Shown in pieces: positions 25,723-35,036 of a DNA stretch of 64,000 nucleotides. Where the stretch lies: NCBI GenBank assembly GCA_025056455.1, contig JANWVY010000002.1, forward strand, positions 969,694-1,033,693, read 5' to 3'. Made by a program: the position numbers and the translations under genes. Source of the DNA: Bryobacteraceae bacterium. Its GTDB lineage: Bacteria > Acidobacteriota > Terriglobia > Bryobacterales > Bryobacteraceae. Within the stretch, counting starts at the first letter, position 1. Every line of letters begins with the position of its first letter. The notes under the pieces are model-generated. The model did not search any database, was not told where the DNA came from, and saw only the letters and a list, made by a program, of their open reading frames with translations.

Positions 25723-26343
25723 TCACTTGGCGGCCAGTTTCGCGGCAATCGTCGTCACATGCCGGCCCTGAAATCGTGCAATCGCCAGCTCATTCTCACT
25801 GGGCTGGCGAGAGCCATCTCCGCCGGTGATCGTCGATGCGCCGTAGGGAGTGCCGCCGCTAATCTCCTCCATCGTAACTAGCCGCCGCTCGGAATACGGC
25901 ACCCCCACCACCACCATGCCATGATGCAAGAGCGTGATGTGCGCGCTGAGCAACGTTGATTCCTGCCCCCCATGTTGTGAGGCGGTCGACGTAAACACGC
26001 TCCCTACTTTTCCAATCAGCGCTCCCCGAAGCCACAACTGGCCGGTTTGATCCAAAAAATTTCTCATCTGAGCGGCCAGATTGCCAAACCGCGTCGGAGC
26101 TCCAAGGATGATCGCGTCGGCCTCCGCGAGCTGCTCTGGCGAAGCTACAGGCACATGTGCAAATTTGGCCCGGGCTGCCTTGGCCCCTGTACGCTCCAAA
26201 ACCTCCTCTGGCACGAGTTCTGGCACCTGATACAAACTAACCTCCGCGCCTTCGACTTCCCGCGCGCCGGCCGCGACGGCCTCCGCCATCGTATAGATGT
26301 GGCCATACATGCTGTAAAAAATGACTTGAACTTTAACGCTCAT
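25723..26343 (-). CDS. wrbA: NAD(P)H:quinone oxidoreductase, WrbA type
   Basis: A 206-residue flavodoxin-like enzyme that reduces quinones by two electrons using FMN. ATG 26343 ([15 protein letters not shown]) is chosen because GGAAAGG precedes it and the beta-strand begins at once; a longer frame to 26364 exists. The FMN loop [18 protein letters not shown] is at residues 10-27. [24 protein letters not shown] and [18 protein letters not shown] are the other flavin-binding segments. It lies 17 nt downstream of the D-cysteine desulfhydrase-like gene, forming a two-gene operon. Confidence 0.94.
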   Translation of the reverse strand: MSVKVQVIFYSMYGHIYTMAEAVAAGAREVEGAEVSLYQVPELVPEEVLERTGAKAARAKFAHVPVASPEQLAEADAIILGAPTRFGNLAAQMRNFLDQTGQLWLRGALIGKVGSVFTSTASQHGGQESTLLSAHITLLHHGMVVVGVPYSERRLVTMEEISGGTPYGASTITGGDGSRQPSENELAIARFQGRHVTTIAAKLAAK

Positions 26344-26360
26344 GGTGACCTTTCCGTTCT

Positions 26361-27353
26361 TCAAACATGAAAAAGCGCGAGTTGGCCGCCCGTGTGCCAG
26401 AACAGCAAATTCTGGCTCTCCGAATACTGGCCCTTGTTGATTGCATCCAGCAAACCTGCCATCGCCTTGGCTGTGTAAACCGGATCCAAGAGAATTCCTT
26501 CAGTCCTTGCCAGCAGTTCAAAAGCCCGGCGGCTTTGCGGGCTTTCGATCCCATAACCCGCACCGACAAAGTTATCGAGCACGCGGATTTCGCCCGTAAA
26601 TTCAACCCCCAGCCGTTGACCCAGGCCCTGCACGATGCTGGTTACTGTGGATTGAATTTCCTCTGCCGGGTCATCCGGGCTGATTCCCACGAGCTCCGTT
26701 GAGCCAGGAAGAAACAGCTCCCGGCCTGCCGCAAGGCCAGCATGGGTTCCTCCCGACGAAGAAGCGAAGTAAATCGCATCAAACCTCCAGCCCTCCACCT
26801 CCATCTGCGCGGCAAGCTCTGCGGTGGCTGCGACGAATCCCATCGCCCCGAGCGCATCCGATGCCCCCAACGGAATCATCGCTGGATTTTTGCCCGCCTT
26901 CTTAAGTTCTCGCACTAGAGCCTCCATACGCCCAGCGCGTTCCTCACGGCTGGCCACCCGCTCAATTCGCGCCCCGCACCACTGCTCCACCGCTAAACTC
27001 GCTGGTTTCGGCTCTTCACCCCTCCCGTTTAACACCAAGACACAACCCAAGCCGAGCCGCGCTGCAAGCATCGCGGTCACACGGCAATGATTCGACCGCT
27101 CACCACCACAGGTAATGACCGTGTCTGCTCCTTGCTGAAGCGCCGCTGCCAGCACGTATTCGAGCTTGCGTACTTTGTTGCCGCCAAAGCCCGGCCCCGT
27201 GTAATCGTCGCGTTTGATGAAGATCCTTGGGCCACCCCCAACAGCTGCGCGCAAGCGAGCCAGCTTTTCCACCGGCGTTGGATAGTGTCCTAAAACGAGC
27301 TTCGGAATCTCCTCAAAGCGCTGAATGGCGCGCCCACGATCCATGGGATGCAT
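26361..27353 (-). CDS. D-cysteine desulfhydrase / ACC deaminase-like PLP enzyme
   Basis: A 330-residue fold-type II PLP enzyme. The PLP lysine lies in [14 protein letters not shown] near residue 60 (GGNK), with [15 protein letters not shown] just after. The catalytic serine/tyrosine region is [35 protein letters not shown] and [10 protein letters not shown] mark the C-terminal part. Members degrade D-cysteine to pyruvate, H2S and ammonia, or 1-aminocyclopropane-1-carboxylate to 2-oxobutanoate. The two activities cannot be distinguished by reading alone. wrbA follows after 17 nt. Confidence 0.9.
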   Translation of the reverse strand: MHPMDRGRAIQRFEEIPKLVLGHYPTPVEKLARLRAAVGGGPRIFIKRDDYTGPGFGGNKVRKLEYVLAAALQQGADTVITCGGERSNHCRVTAMLAARLGLGCVLVLNGRGEEPKPASLAVEQWCGARIERVASREERAGRMEALVRELKKAGKNPAMIPLGASDALGAMGFVAATAELAAQMEVEGWRFDAIYFASSSGGTHAGLAAGRELFLPGSTELVGISPDDPAEEIQSTVTSIVQGLGQRLGVEFTGEIRVLDNFVGAGYGIESPQSRRAFELLARTEGILLDPVYTAKAMAGLLDAINKGQYSESQNLLFWHTGGQLALFHV

Positions 27354-27493
27354 CGGATCCTCAGATTGCGCAGGCGCCCTTTTCTAGGAGCACCGCACCT
27401 AGCTTGAGCGCGAATCTCCACGCCCGCCCCCTGGCCTCCGCTCGTCCCCTGCGCTTCACCAACCACCCCCTCCCATCCGCCCCACAGCCTACC

Positions 27494-28966
27494 CTAATCA
27501 TTCAAATCAACCCACACGCTTTTGACTTGCGTATAGAGATCGAGAGCGTGTTTTCCTAGCTCCCGCCCAAAACCGCTCATCTTATAGCCGCCAAAAGGAG
27601 ACGCCGTGTCGAGAATATTGTATGTGTTCACCCACACCGTGCCCGCTTTGATAGCTCTCGCTGCTTTGTGCGCCTTTTTCACATCGCGCGTCCAGACGGC
27701 GGCGGCCAGCCCGTACACAGTCTGATTGGCCTGTGAAATCGCATCCTCGACATCCCGGAACTCAAGCGTCGCCAGCACTGGGCCAAAAATCTCCTCTTGC
27801 GCAAGACGCATCGAGTTGCGCACGCCATCAAAAATCGTTGGCTTAACGAAGAAGCCTTTACCGTTCTGTGGGGCCGGCTCCCCGCCGCAGACCAACCGCG
27901 CACCCTCGCCGCGTCCCGATTCGATATAGCCCAGCACCTTATTCATCTGCTCCCGGGAAACCAGTGCACCCACTCTCGTTTTCGGATGCATCGGATCACC
28001 CACCAAAAGTTTTCCCGCACGTTCCGTCAGCTTCTCTAAAAATAAATCGTGAATCGAGGATTCCACGAACAGCCGCGAGCCAGCGGCGCAGACCTCCCCC
28101 TTCCCATAAAAAATTCCGTTGATTGCGCCACGCACCGCAGCATCGAGATCAGCATCCGCAAAAACAATATTGGGCGATTTGCCGCCAAGCTCTAGGGAAA
28201 CGCTCTTCAGGGTATCGGCCGCAGCCCGCATAATCTCCTTACCAACCGCTGTGGATCCGGTGAAGGCGATCTTCGCCACCGCTGGATGCCGGACCAGCGC
28301 CGCCCCGGCAGTAGGCCCGAATCCTGGAACCACATTGACGACGCCCGCTGGCACGCCCGCCGTTTCGAAAATCTCCGCCAGTCGCAAGGCGGTGAGCGGT
28401 GTTTCTTCGGCAGGTTTGAGCACCACCGTATTCCCTGTCGCCAGCGCCGGCGCCAGCTTCCAAGCCGCCATGAGAATGGGAAAGTTCCAGGGAATGATCG
28501 CGCCAACAACTCCAAATGGCTCCCGCAAAGTGTAGTTGAAGTAGTTGCCGGGAACCGGAATGGTCGCCCCTTCGAGCTTGGTCACCCATCCAGCGTAGTA
28601 TTGAAAACAAGCCGCAGCAGCAGGAAGATCCACCTGCCGAGACTCAAAGATCGGCTTGCCGTTGTTCATCGTCTCTAGCCGGGCCAGCTCGTCCGCGTTT
28701 TCCAACAGCAAGTCGCCGATCCGCCATAGCAAACGCGCTCGTTCCGTAACGCTCATCTTCGGCCACGGTCCGGACTCAAAAGCCTTCTGAGCTGCGGCGA
28801 CCGCCAGATCCACGTCCGCCGAGTCAGCTTCAGCGACCTGCGTAATCTCCTCCTCGGTCGCTGGATTGAGCACGGGAAACGTCTTTCCGGACAACGCATC
28901 GCGCCACTCACCGCCAATCCAAAGCTGGTTGGGCGTCCGAAGGGAAGCATCGACTGCGGAACTCAT
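27494..28966 (-). CDS. NAD(P)+-dependent aldehyde dehydrogenase
   Basis: A 490-residue ALDH-superfamily enzyme from ATG 28966 (MSSAVDASLRTPNQLWIGGEW); the longer frame to 28993 lacks support. Catalytic Glu is in LELGGKSPN and catalytic Cys in GEVCAAGSR. The NAD-binding segments are PWNFPILMAAWKLAPALATG, FTGSTAVGKEI and EEIFGPVLA. It oxidises an aldehyde to the acid; similarity is to betaine/phenylacetaldehyde-type ALDHs. No close partner gene is visible; the exported aldolase is divergent, starting at 29072. Confidence 0.94.
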   Translation of the reverse strand: MSSAVDASLRTPNQLWIGGEWRDALSGKTFPVLNPATEEEITQVAEADSADVDLAVAAAQKAFESGPWPKMSVTERARLLWRIGDLLLENADELARLETMNNGKPIFESRQVDLPAAAACFQYYAGWVTKLEGATIPVPGNYFNYTLREPFGVVGAIIPWNFPILMAAWKLAPALATGNTVVLKPAEETPLTALRLAEIFETAGVPAGVVNVVPGFGPTAGAALVRHPAVAKIAFTGSTAVGKEIMRAAADTLKSVSLELGGKSPNIVFADADLDAAVRGAINGIFYGKGEVCAAGSRLFVESSIHDLFLEKLTERAGKLLVGDPMHPKTRVGALVSREQMNKVLGYIESGRGEGARLVCGGEPAPQNGKGFFVKPTIFDGVRNSMRLAQEEIFGPVLATLEFRDVEDAISQANQTVYGLAAAVWTRDVKKAHKAARAIKAGTVWVNTYNILDTASPFGGYKMSGFGRELGKHALDLYTQVKSVWVDLND

Positions 28967-29071
28967 ACTTTTCCTATTCTGCCCCACTGCCACCCCCAGT
29001 GGATCTCCAGCTTGCTGGCGGAGCTAGCGCGCTCGTCAAACCTTGTCTTGAAGCTGTGTTTATGATGAACT

Positions 29072-29929
29072 ATGCCGATGCGGTCGTTGCTTCTTCTCAG
29101 TACGGTCCTACCCCCCTACCTGCTCGCCCAGCAGCCCCGCTGGGAAAATCCCGTGCGCAAACTTCTGGCTGAAGGAAAACCAGTGATTGGTGCTACCATC
29201 ACAATCCCGAGCGCAGAAGTGGCGGCGCAAGTCTCTAACTACGGCTTCGATTTTCTCTGGATCGAAATGGAGCACTCTCCCATCACCCTGGAAACCTTGC
29301 GCAACATGGTTTTGGCGACGCGAGGATTAAAGGCCGTTCCGTTTGCGCGCGTGCCCGTCAATGAACTGTGGACGGCTAAACGCGTGCTCGACGCCGGCGT
29401 GCTTGGCGTGGTGTTCCCGTTTACCTCCACTCCAGAACTCGCCCGGCAGGCGGTCGCTGCCTGTAAATACCCGCCGCTTGGACGGCGAGGCGCCGGCCCC
29501 GGCCTGGCCACCTTTCGCTGGCCAGCTGCCGAAGGCTACTACGATTTTGCCGACCGCAACGCGATGGTCATCGCCATCATCGAGGAAAAACAGGCCGTGG
29601 AAAGGATCGAGGAAATCGCCGCCATACCCGGCCTGGACGTACTCTTCATCGGCACCAATGACCTTTCCTTCTCCTACGGTCATCGCGGCAACCAAAGTCA
29701 TCCAGAAGTTCAGGAAGCGATTCGCAAGATCGTCGCCGCCGGCAAAAAAAACGGCCTTGCGGTCGGCAGACCCGCCGGCACAGCCGCGCAAATCGAGCAG
29801 TACCTCAAAGAAGGTTTCACATTCTTTCAAGGACCTGCCGATTTAGTGATGCTTTCGCAAGGCGCTCAACCCTTGCTCAAGGCGCTGGATAAGTCCGGTA
29901 TCGATCCGAAGAAACAGCCGCTTTATTAA
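29072..29929 (+). CDS. HpcH/HpaI-family aldolase with signal peptide
   Basis: A 285-residue class II aldolase-type TIM barrel. FDFLWIEMEHSPIT contains the metal-binding Glu and the catalytic His region. AVPFARVPVNE holds the catalytic Arg, and LDVLFIGTNDLSFSYG contains a metal Asp. It resembles 4-hydroxy-2-oxoheptanedioate aldolase, which makes pyruvate and an aldehyde. Unusually, residues 1-20 (MPMRSLLLLSTVLPPYLLAQ) look like a Sec signal peptide, implying a periplasmic enzyme. The start could be ATG 29072 or 29078. It may handle acid-sugar-derived substrates outside the cytoplasm; this is inference. Confidence 0.9.
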   Translation: MPMRSLLLLSTVLPPYLLAQQPRWENPVRKLLAEGKPVIGATITIPSAEVAAQVSNYGFDFLWIEMEHSPITLETLRNMVLATRGLKAVPFARVPVNELWTAKRVLDAGVLGVVFPFTSTPELARQAVAACKYPPLGRRGAGPGLATFRWPAAEGYYDFADRNAMVIAIIEEKQAVERIEEIAAIPGLDVLFIGTNDLSFSYGHRGNQSHPEVQEAIRKIVAAGKKNGLAVGRPAGTAAQIEQYLKEGFTFFQGPADLVMLSQGAQPLLKALDKSGIDPKKQPLY

Positions 29930-30013
29930 AATCCGCCAGCCTCCGAAAGGCTCCGGTCGCCAGATCCAGGCTCGGCCCCGCACCACCACAAGGACGACTC
30001 CAACCACGCTTTT

Positions 30014-32377
30014 TTAATACCGCACCTTGGTCTCACGCCCGTGCTCTTCACCGCGCAACCACACGAAAACCGCAGACCTCGGAGCCGGCGAAGGCCAGGG
30101 CATTCCAACCTGCAAGGTCTGCTGGAAGACCGGTCCAGCCACCGTAGCTGGCAGCGAGGAAACCACCGGCCCGGGTTTCGCTTCCCAGCCGGCGCGCTCA
30201 ATCAACTCCAGATCCTGGCCGGTGAGGATCGCCGCGTAGGCCCCGTCGTTCAACCGCTCGCCAGTAAATTGAATCGATTCGATTCGGGGCAGGCGCACCA
30301 GGCGCCCCACAATTGCTCCTTCCGAAGCAAGCCCGTCCACATTCTCCACTTTAGCCGTGAGTGTGCAACCCGCCGTCCAGCGCGCACCGGGATCGAGTGT
30401 CACAAAGATGGTGTCCCTGCTGACCACCGTGGCCGAGGCCCAGCTTTCGCGCTGCCCTAGCCGCAACCTCTGCTCCGCCCCATCACACGACAAGGACAAG
30501 GACGAAAGAGGGCTCCCTTCGACCGCCAAGGTTACGCTGGTGAAGCTGCCTGCGGGCAGTTCCCCTTCTTTCGCCTGGACAGCCAGCTCGCTGAGAGCGG
30601 TTTTAACGCGAATGATTCGTGGCGCCGGCCCCAGAGCCTCCACCGCTTCCGCCAGCCGGCGTTTGCGCTCCTCTCCCTCTACTTGCAACGTGAGGTCGAA
30701 TCGCTCGCCCTTTCTCGCGTTGCGCAGACGGACCACCAGGACACGCTCGGAACCAGAACCCGCAGCCGGCTCCAGCCGGGCCTCGGCGCCGGGGATTTCC
30801 ACGGCTTGCAGGCGTTGAAGACCGCTGCCCTTCAAAACCACCCTCTGCTCGAGATTCCCGAGTCGCAGCGGGAGATTGTCAATCCGCAGCTCGCTGCTGT
30901 GCACCGTCACAGGCAGCTCGTGCAGCTTCCCGTCGGCTTGTTGGAGAGCCAGCACATACGCGCCGCTATGCATGGTCGAAGTATCGACATCGATTTCCAG
31001 CTGCCGTTGTACTCCCCCGCGCTTGCCCTGGCTCAAAAAGAACTGCTGTGGCTGCGCCAGCTCGAATTGTCCTCCTTGCGGAAAAACAAAAACCCGCTCC
31101 ACAAACTCAAAATCGGTTCCTTCGAGACGAATGCGCGTGACGCCGCGACCTGCAACCAGCTCTGGACTGTCCGCCTTGACGCGAGCGAGCGCAAGATCGC
31201 CGAGCGGCAAAAGCTCAAGCTCGCCATCAACCACCACTTGCTCCCAATCCCAATCCAGCGCCAGCCGGTATTTGCCCGCACCGCCCGGAAACCCCCGTAA
31301 ATCGACATCGAGTGACCGGCCCTGCGCGCTTGGACGCACCTTCACCGCAAGCTGCTCACCCTTCCCGGTCGGCCGCAAGATCCAGCGGTCGACGCGGTCG
31401 ATGTGACGCCAGTCGGCGGCTTTCACGCGAACTGGAATCGCCGCCCGTCCCCCAATCGGCAGCCTCCGGTCCGTCGCTAGCGACAGTTGCGGAGCTCCGC
31501 GATCGAGGATGCGGGAAGCCCAAAGATAGACTTGCCGGTTCCGCGTCCGCCCCTGCAATCGCGGCACACAAAACGCCAAGCTGCTCCCCACGTGCTGAAC
31601 AAACGCCGCCCGGAACTCCGTGTCTGGAAATAACAAGGGCTTGAGCTCATTGAGCGCTCCACCCCCGGGGAACAAGGCGCCGGCGTTTTCAAAGAAGCCA
31701 ACCGTGGCGCGGTTGGCCATGGTCACCGGACCAATCCTCCTGCCTCCACCCAGCGGGTTGTTGGCCAAGAGCGTCGGATTCAACGCCCGCAACAGAGTGA
31801 ATAAAGCCTGCTCCGCCGGATTGCTGCGATCCAGCCGCAGCCCGCCCTCCAGGGGTTCAGTCTCATCCTCTTCTTCAAGCGCCGTTAACGCTTCAACCGT
31901 ATCTTCAATTTCCCGCGTCTGTTCGGCGTAGTCCGCCAGCGCCCGGATTACTTCCTCATCGCGCATCACTAGGTTGTTCAAGCGCTTTTCATCGAGACCC
32001 TGCGGCCCGAGCACAAAAACCGCAAGCCCCACGCGGTAGGGTACCGTCCACTCGGCAGCAGCCGCCGCTGGCTTGAACTCGAGAATGTTCATGCTGCTCG
32101 GAACATCCTTTTCCCCCTCCGCTGGCCCCACAATCAAGGCGACTCTCGCATTGTTCTTCAGCTCGGCGGGTAAACCGACGGGTTTGTAAATCACGCGGCT
32201 TCCCTTCTCAACGACTTTTACCCGCGAGAGGCTCCGGCTTTCTCCACCCGCCGGGCGTACGACCTCGACTTGCAACCGCGCCGCTTCCATCCCACCTGTG
32301 CAGGGCCGGCTTTTCACCGTGACAGCCTGCGCCATGGCGAGCGGAAAAATCATCACCAGCGCCCTGACGACACGCAT
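30014..32377 (-). CDS. Large secreted hypothetical protein, beta-rich (787 aa)
   Basis: Not recognised. ATG 32377 is chosen because it opens a signal peptide (MRVVRALVMIFPLAMAQA); the upstream extension runs back into the OPT gene's 3' end. After about residue 130 there are short helical segments (ADYAEQTREIEDTVEALTAL, then a glutamate-rich stretch). The rest reads as tandem beta-sandwich domains with IPT/TIG-like phrases such as DSPELVAGRGVTRIRLEGTD and LRLGNLEQRVVLKGSGLQRL. It may be surface-exposed or periplasmic. It begins 4 nt after the OPT transporter stop, so the two are tightly coupled. Confidence 0.75.
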   Translation of the reverse strand: MRVVRALVMIFPLAMAQAVTVKSRPCTGGMEAARLQVEVVRPAGGESRSLSRVKVVEKGSRVIYKPVGLPAELKNNARVALIVGPAEGEKDVPSSMNILEFKPAAAAAEWTVPYRVGLAVFVLGPQGLDEKRLNNLVMRDEEVIRALADYAEQTREIEDTVEALTALEEEDETEPLEGGLRLDRSNPAEQALFTLLRALNPTLLANNPLGGGRRIGPVTMANRATVGFFENAGALFPGGGALNELKPLLFPDTEFRAAFVQHVGSSLAFCVPRLQGRTRNRQVYLWASRILDRGAPQLSLATDRRLPIGGRAAIPVRVKAADWRHIDRVDRWILRPTGKGEQLAVKVRPSAQGRSLDVDLRGFPGGAGKYRLALDWDWEQVVVDGELELLPLGDLALARVKADSPELVAGRGVTRIRLEGTDFEFVERVFVFPQGGQFELAQPQQFFLSQGKRGGVQRQLEIDVDTSTMHSGAYVLALQQADGKLHELPVTVHSSELRIDNLPLRLGNLEQRVVLKGSGLQRLQAVEIPGAEARLEPAAGSGSERVLVVRLRNARKGERFDLTLQVEGEERKRRLAEAVEALGPAPRIIRVKTALSELAVQAKEGELPAGSFTSVTLAVEGSPLSSLSLSCDGAEQRLRLGQRESWASATVVSRDTIFVTLDPGARWTAGCTLTAKVENVDGLASEGAIVGRLVRLPRIESIQFTGERLNDGAYAAILTGQDLELIERAGWEAKPGPVVSSLPATVAGPVFQQTLQVGMPWPSPAPRSAVFVWLRGEEHGRETKVRY

Positions 32378-32381
32378 AGCT

Positions 32382-34409
32382 TCAGTGTATCTTCGCCCGT
32401 AGCGGCGCACCGACCAGCACCCAGCCCACAAGGCCAAATCCGGCAACCGATAGCCATCCGCCCCAAGACGCAAAAAACGGTACAGTCTCGACGCCCGTCA
32501 GGACCTTGGTGAGTGAGGGAATACCCGCCAGGTAGGTTGTCGCTAGGAGAATCCCCGCAATCGCCTCCCCGGAAACCAGACCGGAAGCGAGCAACGTCCC
32601 CCGTTCTTCGATGACCTGCCGCTCGGCCGCACTGCGTTTTGCAGCCCGCCGCTCAACCCATCTCTTGAAGAGGCCCCCCACGAAAATCGCAGCGGTTGTG
32701 TCAAACGGCAGATACATCCCCACCGCGATCAGCATCGGCGCCCGCGTCCCACTCAGAATCAAAGCAGTGGCAAAGGCCGCCCCCATGGCAAGCAGCCCCC
32801 AAGCCATTTGCCCCCCAAGAATTCCTTTGGCCAGCTGCGCCATCAAACCAGCTTGCGGCGCTGGCAGCGCCCGCCCTCCGATGCCTCCCGTTTCGAGGTT
32901 TGCTTCATGCAGCGCCACAACCGGCCCCATCAGGAAAAACGAGAGAAGAACAACCGCGACAATTTCCACGATCTGCATCTTCCAAGGCGTGCCACCGAGT
33001 AGCTGCCCTGCCTTGAGATCCTGAATCAACGAGCCCGATACACTGCATGCGCACGCCACAACGGAAGCTACGCCTAGCGCCGCAGCAACTCCCGCTGCTT
33101 GCCTCATTCCCAGCCCCAAAATCACCATCGCCGAAAGAATCAAAGCCGAAAGCGTGAGCCCCGATAAAGGCTGGTTTGAGCTACCAACCAGTCCCACCAA
33201 ATAGCCTCCACAAGCTGAGAGCAAAAAGCCAGCCAAGGCCATCACCACGGCAACGACGACCGCCGCCGCCAGGTTGCCCGTAAACCGCTGGTAGATCCAG
33301 ATCACGGGAATCATCAGGGCGAGACTGCCGAGCAAGACCCACTTCATGGGAAGGTCCTGCTCGGTGGGATCCTTCACGCCGCCCGCACTGCCACGGCGCG
33401 ACGCCGCCAGCGCTCCACGAAATGACTCAACTAACGAATGGCGGATGGACCACATGGTGCGCGCCGCCGCCACCAACATCGCACCTACCGCCAACGGGCG
33501 CACCACGTTGTACCAAACCGTATAGGCCAGCAGCTCCGGCGCAGCGTTCTCTCCTCCTCCGAGCCGCTTGCCTAAATCTGGATCAAAGAACAGCAGTAAG
33601 GGAATCAGCACCCACCAGGCCAAAACTCCTCCCGCAAAGTTCACCGAAGCAGGCTCAAAACCAATGATGTAACCAATGCCAATCAGCGCGGGTGAAAGGC
33701 TCGGCGTCGACCACGCGATCCCACCCGCATGAGTCACCACGCCAATCTCCTCGCGCCGGAAGTTGAAGTGACGGATGCGGGAGGGCGCCAGGGCCCAAAA
33801 ACCCTCGCTATATTCGCGAAAGATCTGAAAGCCTTTATCGGATTTCAAAACCTGAATGAGCGCTCCCAGCCCCATGGCAGCAAAAATCCTCCTCGGCGCC
33901 GATCCGGCCTGCGCCCCTGCCTTGACAATTTCCGCGCTGGCGACGCTCTCTGGCCAGGGCAATCCGGCATCGACACACAAGGGCCTCCGCAGCGCAATGA
34001 TGAAGAACACGCCGAGCAGCCCGCCAGTTACAAGGATGAGCGTGGCCTCCCAGTAGTGCGCGCGCAAATCCGGCCACAAACGCTTGCCGTCCAGTTCTAC
34101 AAGGAGAAATGCCGGTAGGGTAAAGATAGCGCCCGCCACCAGCGCCTCACCTACTGAGGCCGCCGTGCGCGCGATATTCTGTTCTTTCACGCCCCCGCGA
34201 AAAGACGGCAAACGAAACAGCGCCAAAGCAATGACAGCTGCCGGAATCGTGGCTGCCACAGTCTGACCGGCCCTCATCCCTAAGTAAGCGTTCGCGGCCC
34301 CAAAAACAAAAGCCAAAAACAATCCGAGCCCGGCCGCCTTGACCGTAAGCTCGGCCTGGGAGTGATTCGAGGTTTGCACATCGCCGATGGTAACCTGAAA
34401 CAGTGCCAC
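32382..34409 (-). CDS. OPT family oligopeptide transporter
   Basis: A 675-residue inner-membrane transporter with about 15 hydrophobic segments. The N-terminus ELTVKAAGLGLFLAFVFGAANAYLG and the RAGQTVAATIPAAVIALALF stretch match the OPT family, and the C-terminal part includes GGLFKRWVERRA. OPT proteins import oligopeptides or metal chelates by proton symport. The outermost start is GTG 34409; GTG 34379 (before QTSNHS) is equally possible and would separate it from the divergent HAD gene, whose start at 34403 otherwise overlaps. It is followed after 4 nt by the 787-residue secreted protein. Confidence 0.92.
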   Translation of the reverse strand: MALFQVTIGDVQTSNHSQAELTVKAAGLGLFLAFVFGAANAYLGMRAGQTVAATIPAAVIALALFRLPSFRGGVKEQNIARTAASVGEALVAGAIFTLPAFLLVELDGKRLWPDLRAHYWEATLILVTGGLLGVFFIIALRRPLCVDAGLPWPESVASAEIVKAGAQAGSAPRRIFAAMGLGALIQVLKSDKGFQIFREYSEGFWALAPSRIRHFNFRREEIGVVTHAGGIAWSTPSLSPALIGIGYIIGFEPASVNFAGGVLAWWVLIPLLLFFDPDLGKRLGGGENAAPELLAYTVWYNVVRPLAVGAMLVAAARTMWSIRHSLVESFRGALAASRRGSAGGVKDPTEQDLPMKWVLLGSLALMIPVIWIYQRFTGNLAAAVVVAVVMALAGFLLSACGGYLVGLVGSSNQPLSGLTLSALILSAMVILGLGMRQAAGVAAALGVASVVACACSVSGSLIQDLKAGQLLGGTPWKMQIVEIVAVVLLSFFLMGPVVALHEANLETGGIGGRALPAPQAGLMAQLAKGILGGQMAWGLLAMGAAFATALILSGTRAPMLIAVGMYLPFDTTAAIFVGGLFKRWVERRAAKRSAAERQVIEERGTLLASGLVSGEAIAGILLATTYLAGIPSLTKVLTGVETVPFFASWGGWLSVAGFGLVGWVLVGAPLRAKIH

Positions 34410-35023
34410 CAGAAATTAAGGCTGTAATCTTCGACTACGGCATGGTCCTCTCAAAACCTCAACTCCCGGAATTGATTGAGCGGATGGTGGCCCTGACTGC
34501 ACTTCCACCAGAACGATTCTCCAGCATCTATTGGGGCAACCGCCTGGCCTATGACCGCGGGGATCTCGACGGCGCTCAATACTGGAACCTGTTCGGCGAC
34601 ATGAAAGCAAAGCTGGACGAGCTTTTCCAGGCCGACGGGGCCAGCTGGAACGGTATCGTAGCCTCCATGGTGGAATGGTCCTTTCAATTAAAATCCCAAG
34701 GCTTGCGCCTCGGTCTGCTCTCTAACATCCCCGCCGAGGTCCGCGATTATGTCATCGCCCGGCAAAGCTGGATGCGCGACTACGACCACTGCACCTTTTC
34801 GTGCGACGTGCGCCGGGCGAAACCAGAAGCCGAAATTTATCTAGAATGCCTACGCGGGCTTAGGGTGAGCGCTCCGGAAGCCATTTTTATTGACGACCGC
34901 CCGCACAACGTCGCCGCAGCGCTGAAACTCGGTTTGCACGCGATTGTTCACCGCAGCGAAGAAGAAACACGCCAGGCCGTCGCCAGACTGCTTGCGCGCC
35001 CCGGCGCTACCATAGAAGGTTAG
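34403..35023 (+). CDS. HAD-superfamily hydrolase
   Basis: A 206-residue phosphatase-like protein of the subfamily IA variant group. Motif I is FDYGMV with the nucleophilic Asp; the usual second Asp is replaced by Gly, which occurs in YihX-like members. Motif II is LLSNIP, motif III has the Lys in RRAKPEAEIY, and motif IV is FIDDRPHNVAAA. The substrate is unknown. It starts with GTG 34403, overlapping the divergent OPT start, and ends 13 nt before ileS. Confidence 0.88.
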   Translation: MPPEIKAVIFDYGMVLSKPQLPELIERMVALTALPPERFSSIYWGNRLAYDRGDLDGAQYWNLFGDMKAKLDELFQADGASWNGIVASMVEWSFQLKSQGLRLGLLSNIPAEVRDYVIARQSWMRDYDHCTFSCDVRRAKPEAEIYLECLRGLRVSAPEAIFIDDRPHNVAAALKLGLHAIVHRSEEETRQAVARLLARPGATIEG

Positions 35024-35036
35024 CCATTCTCTTCCG

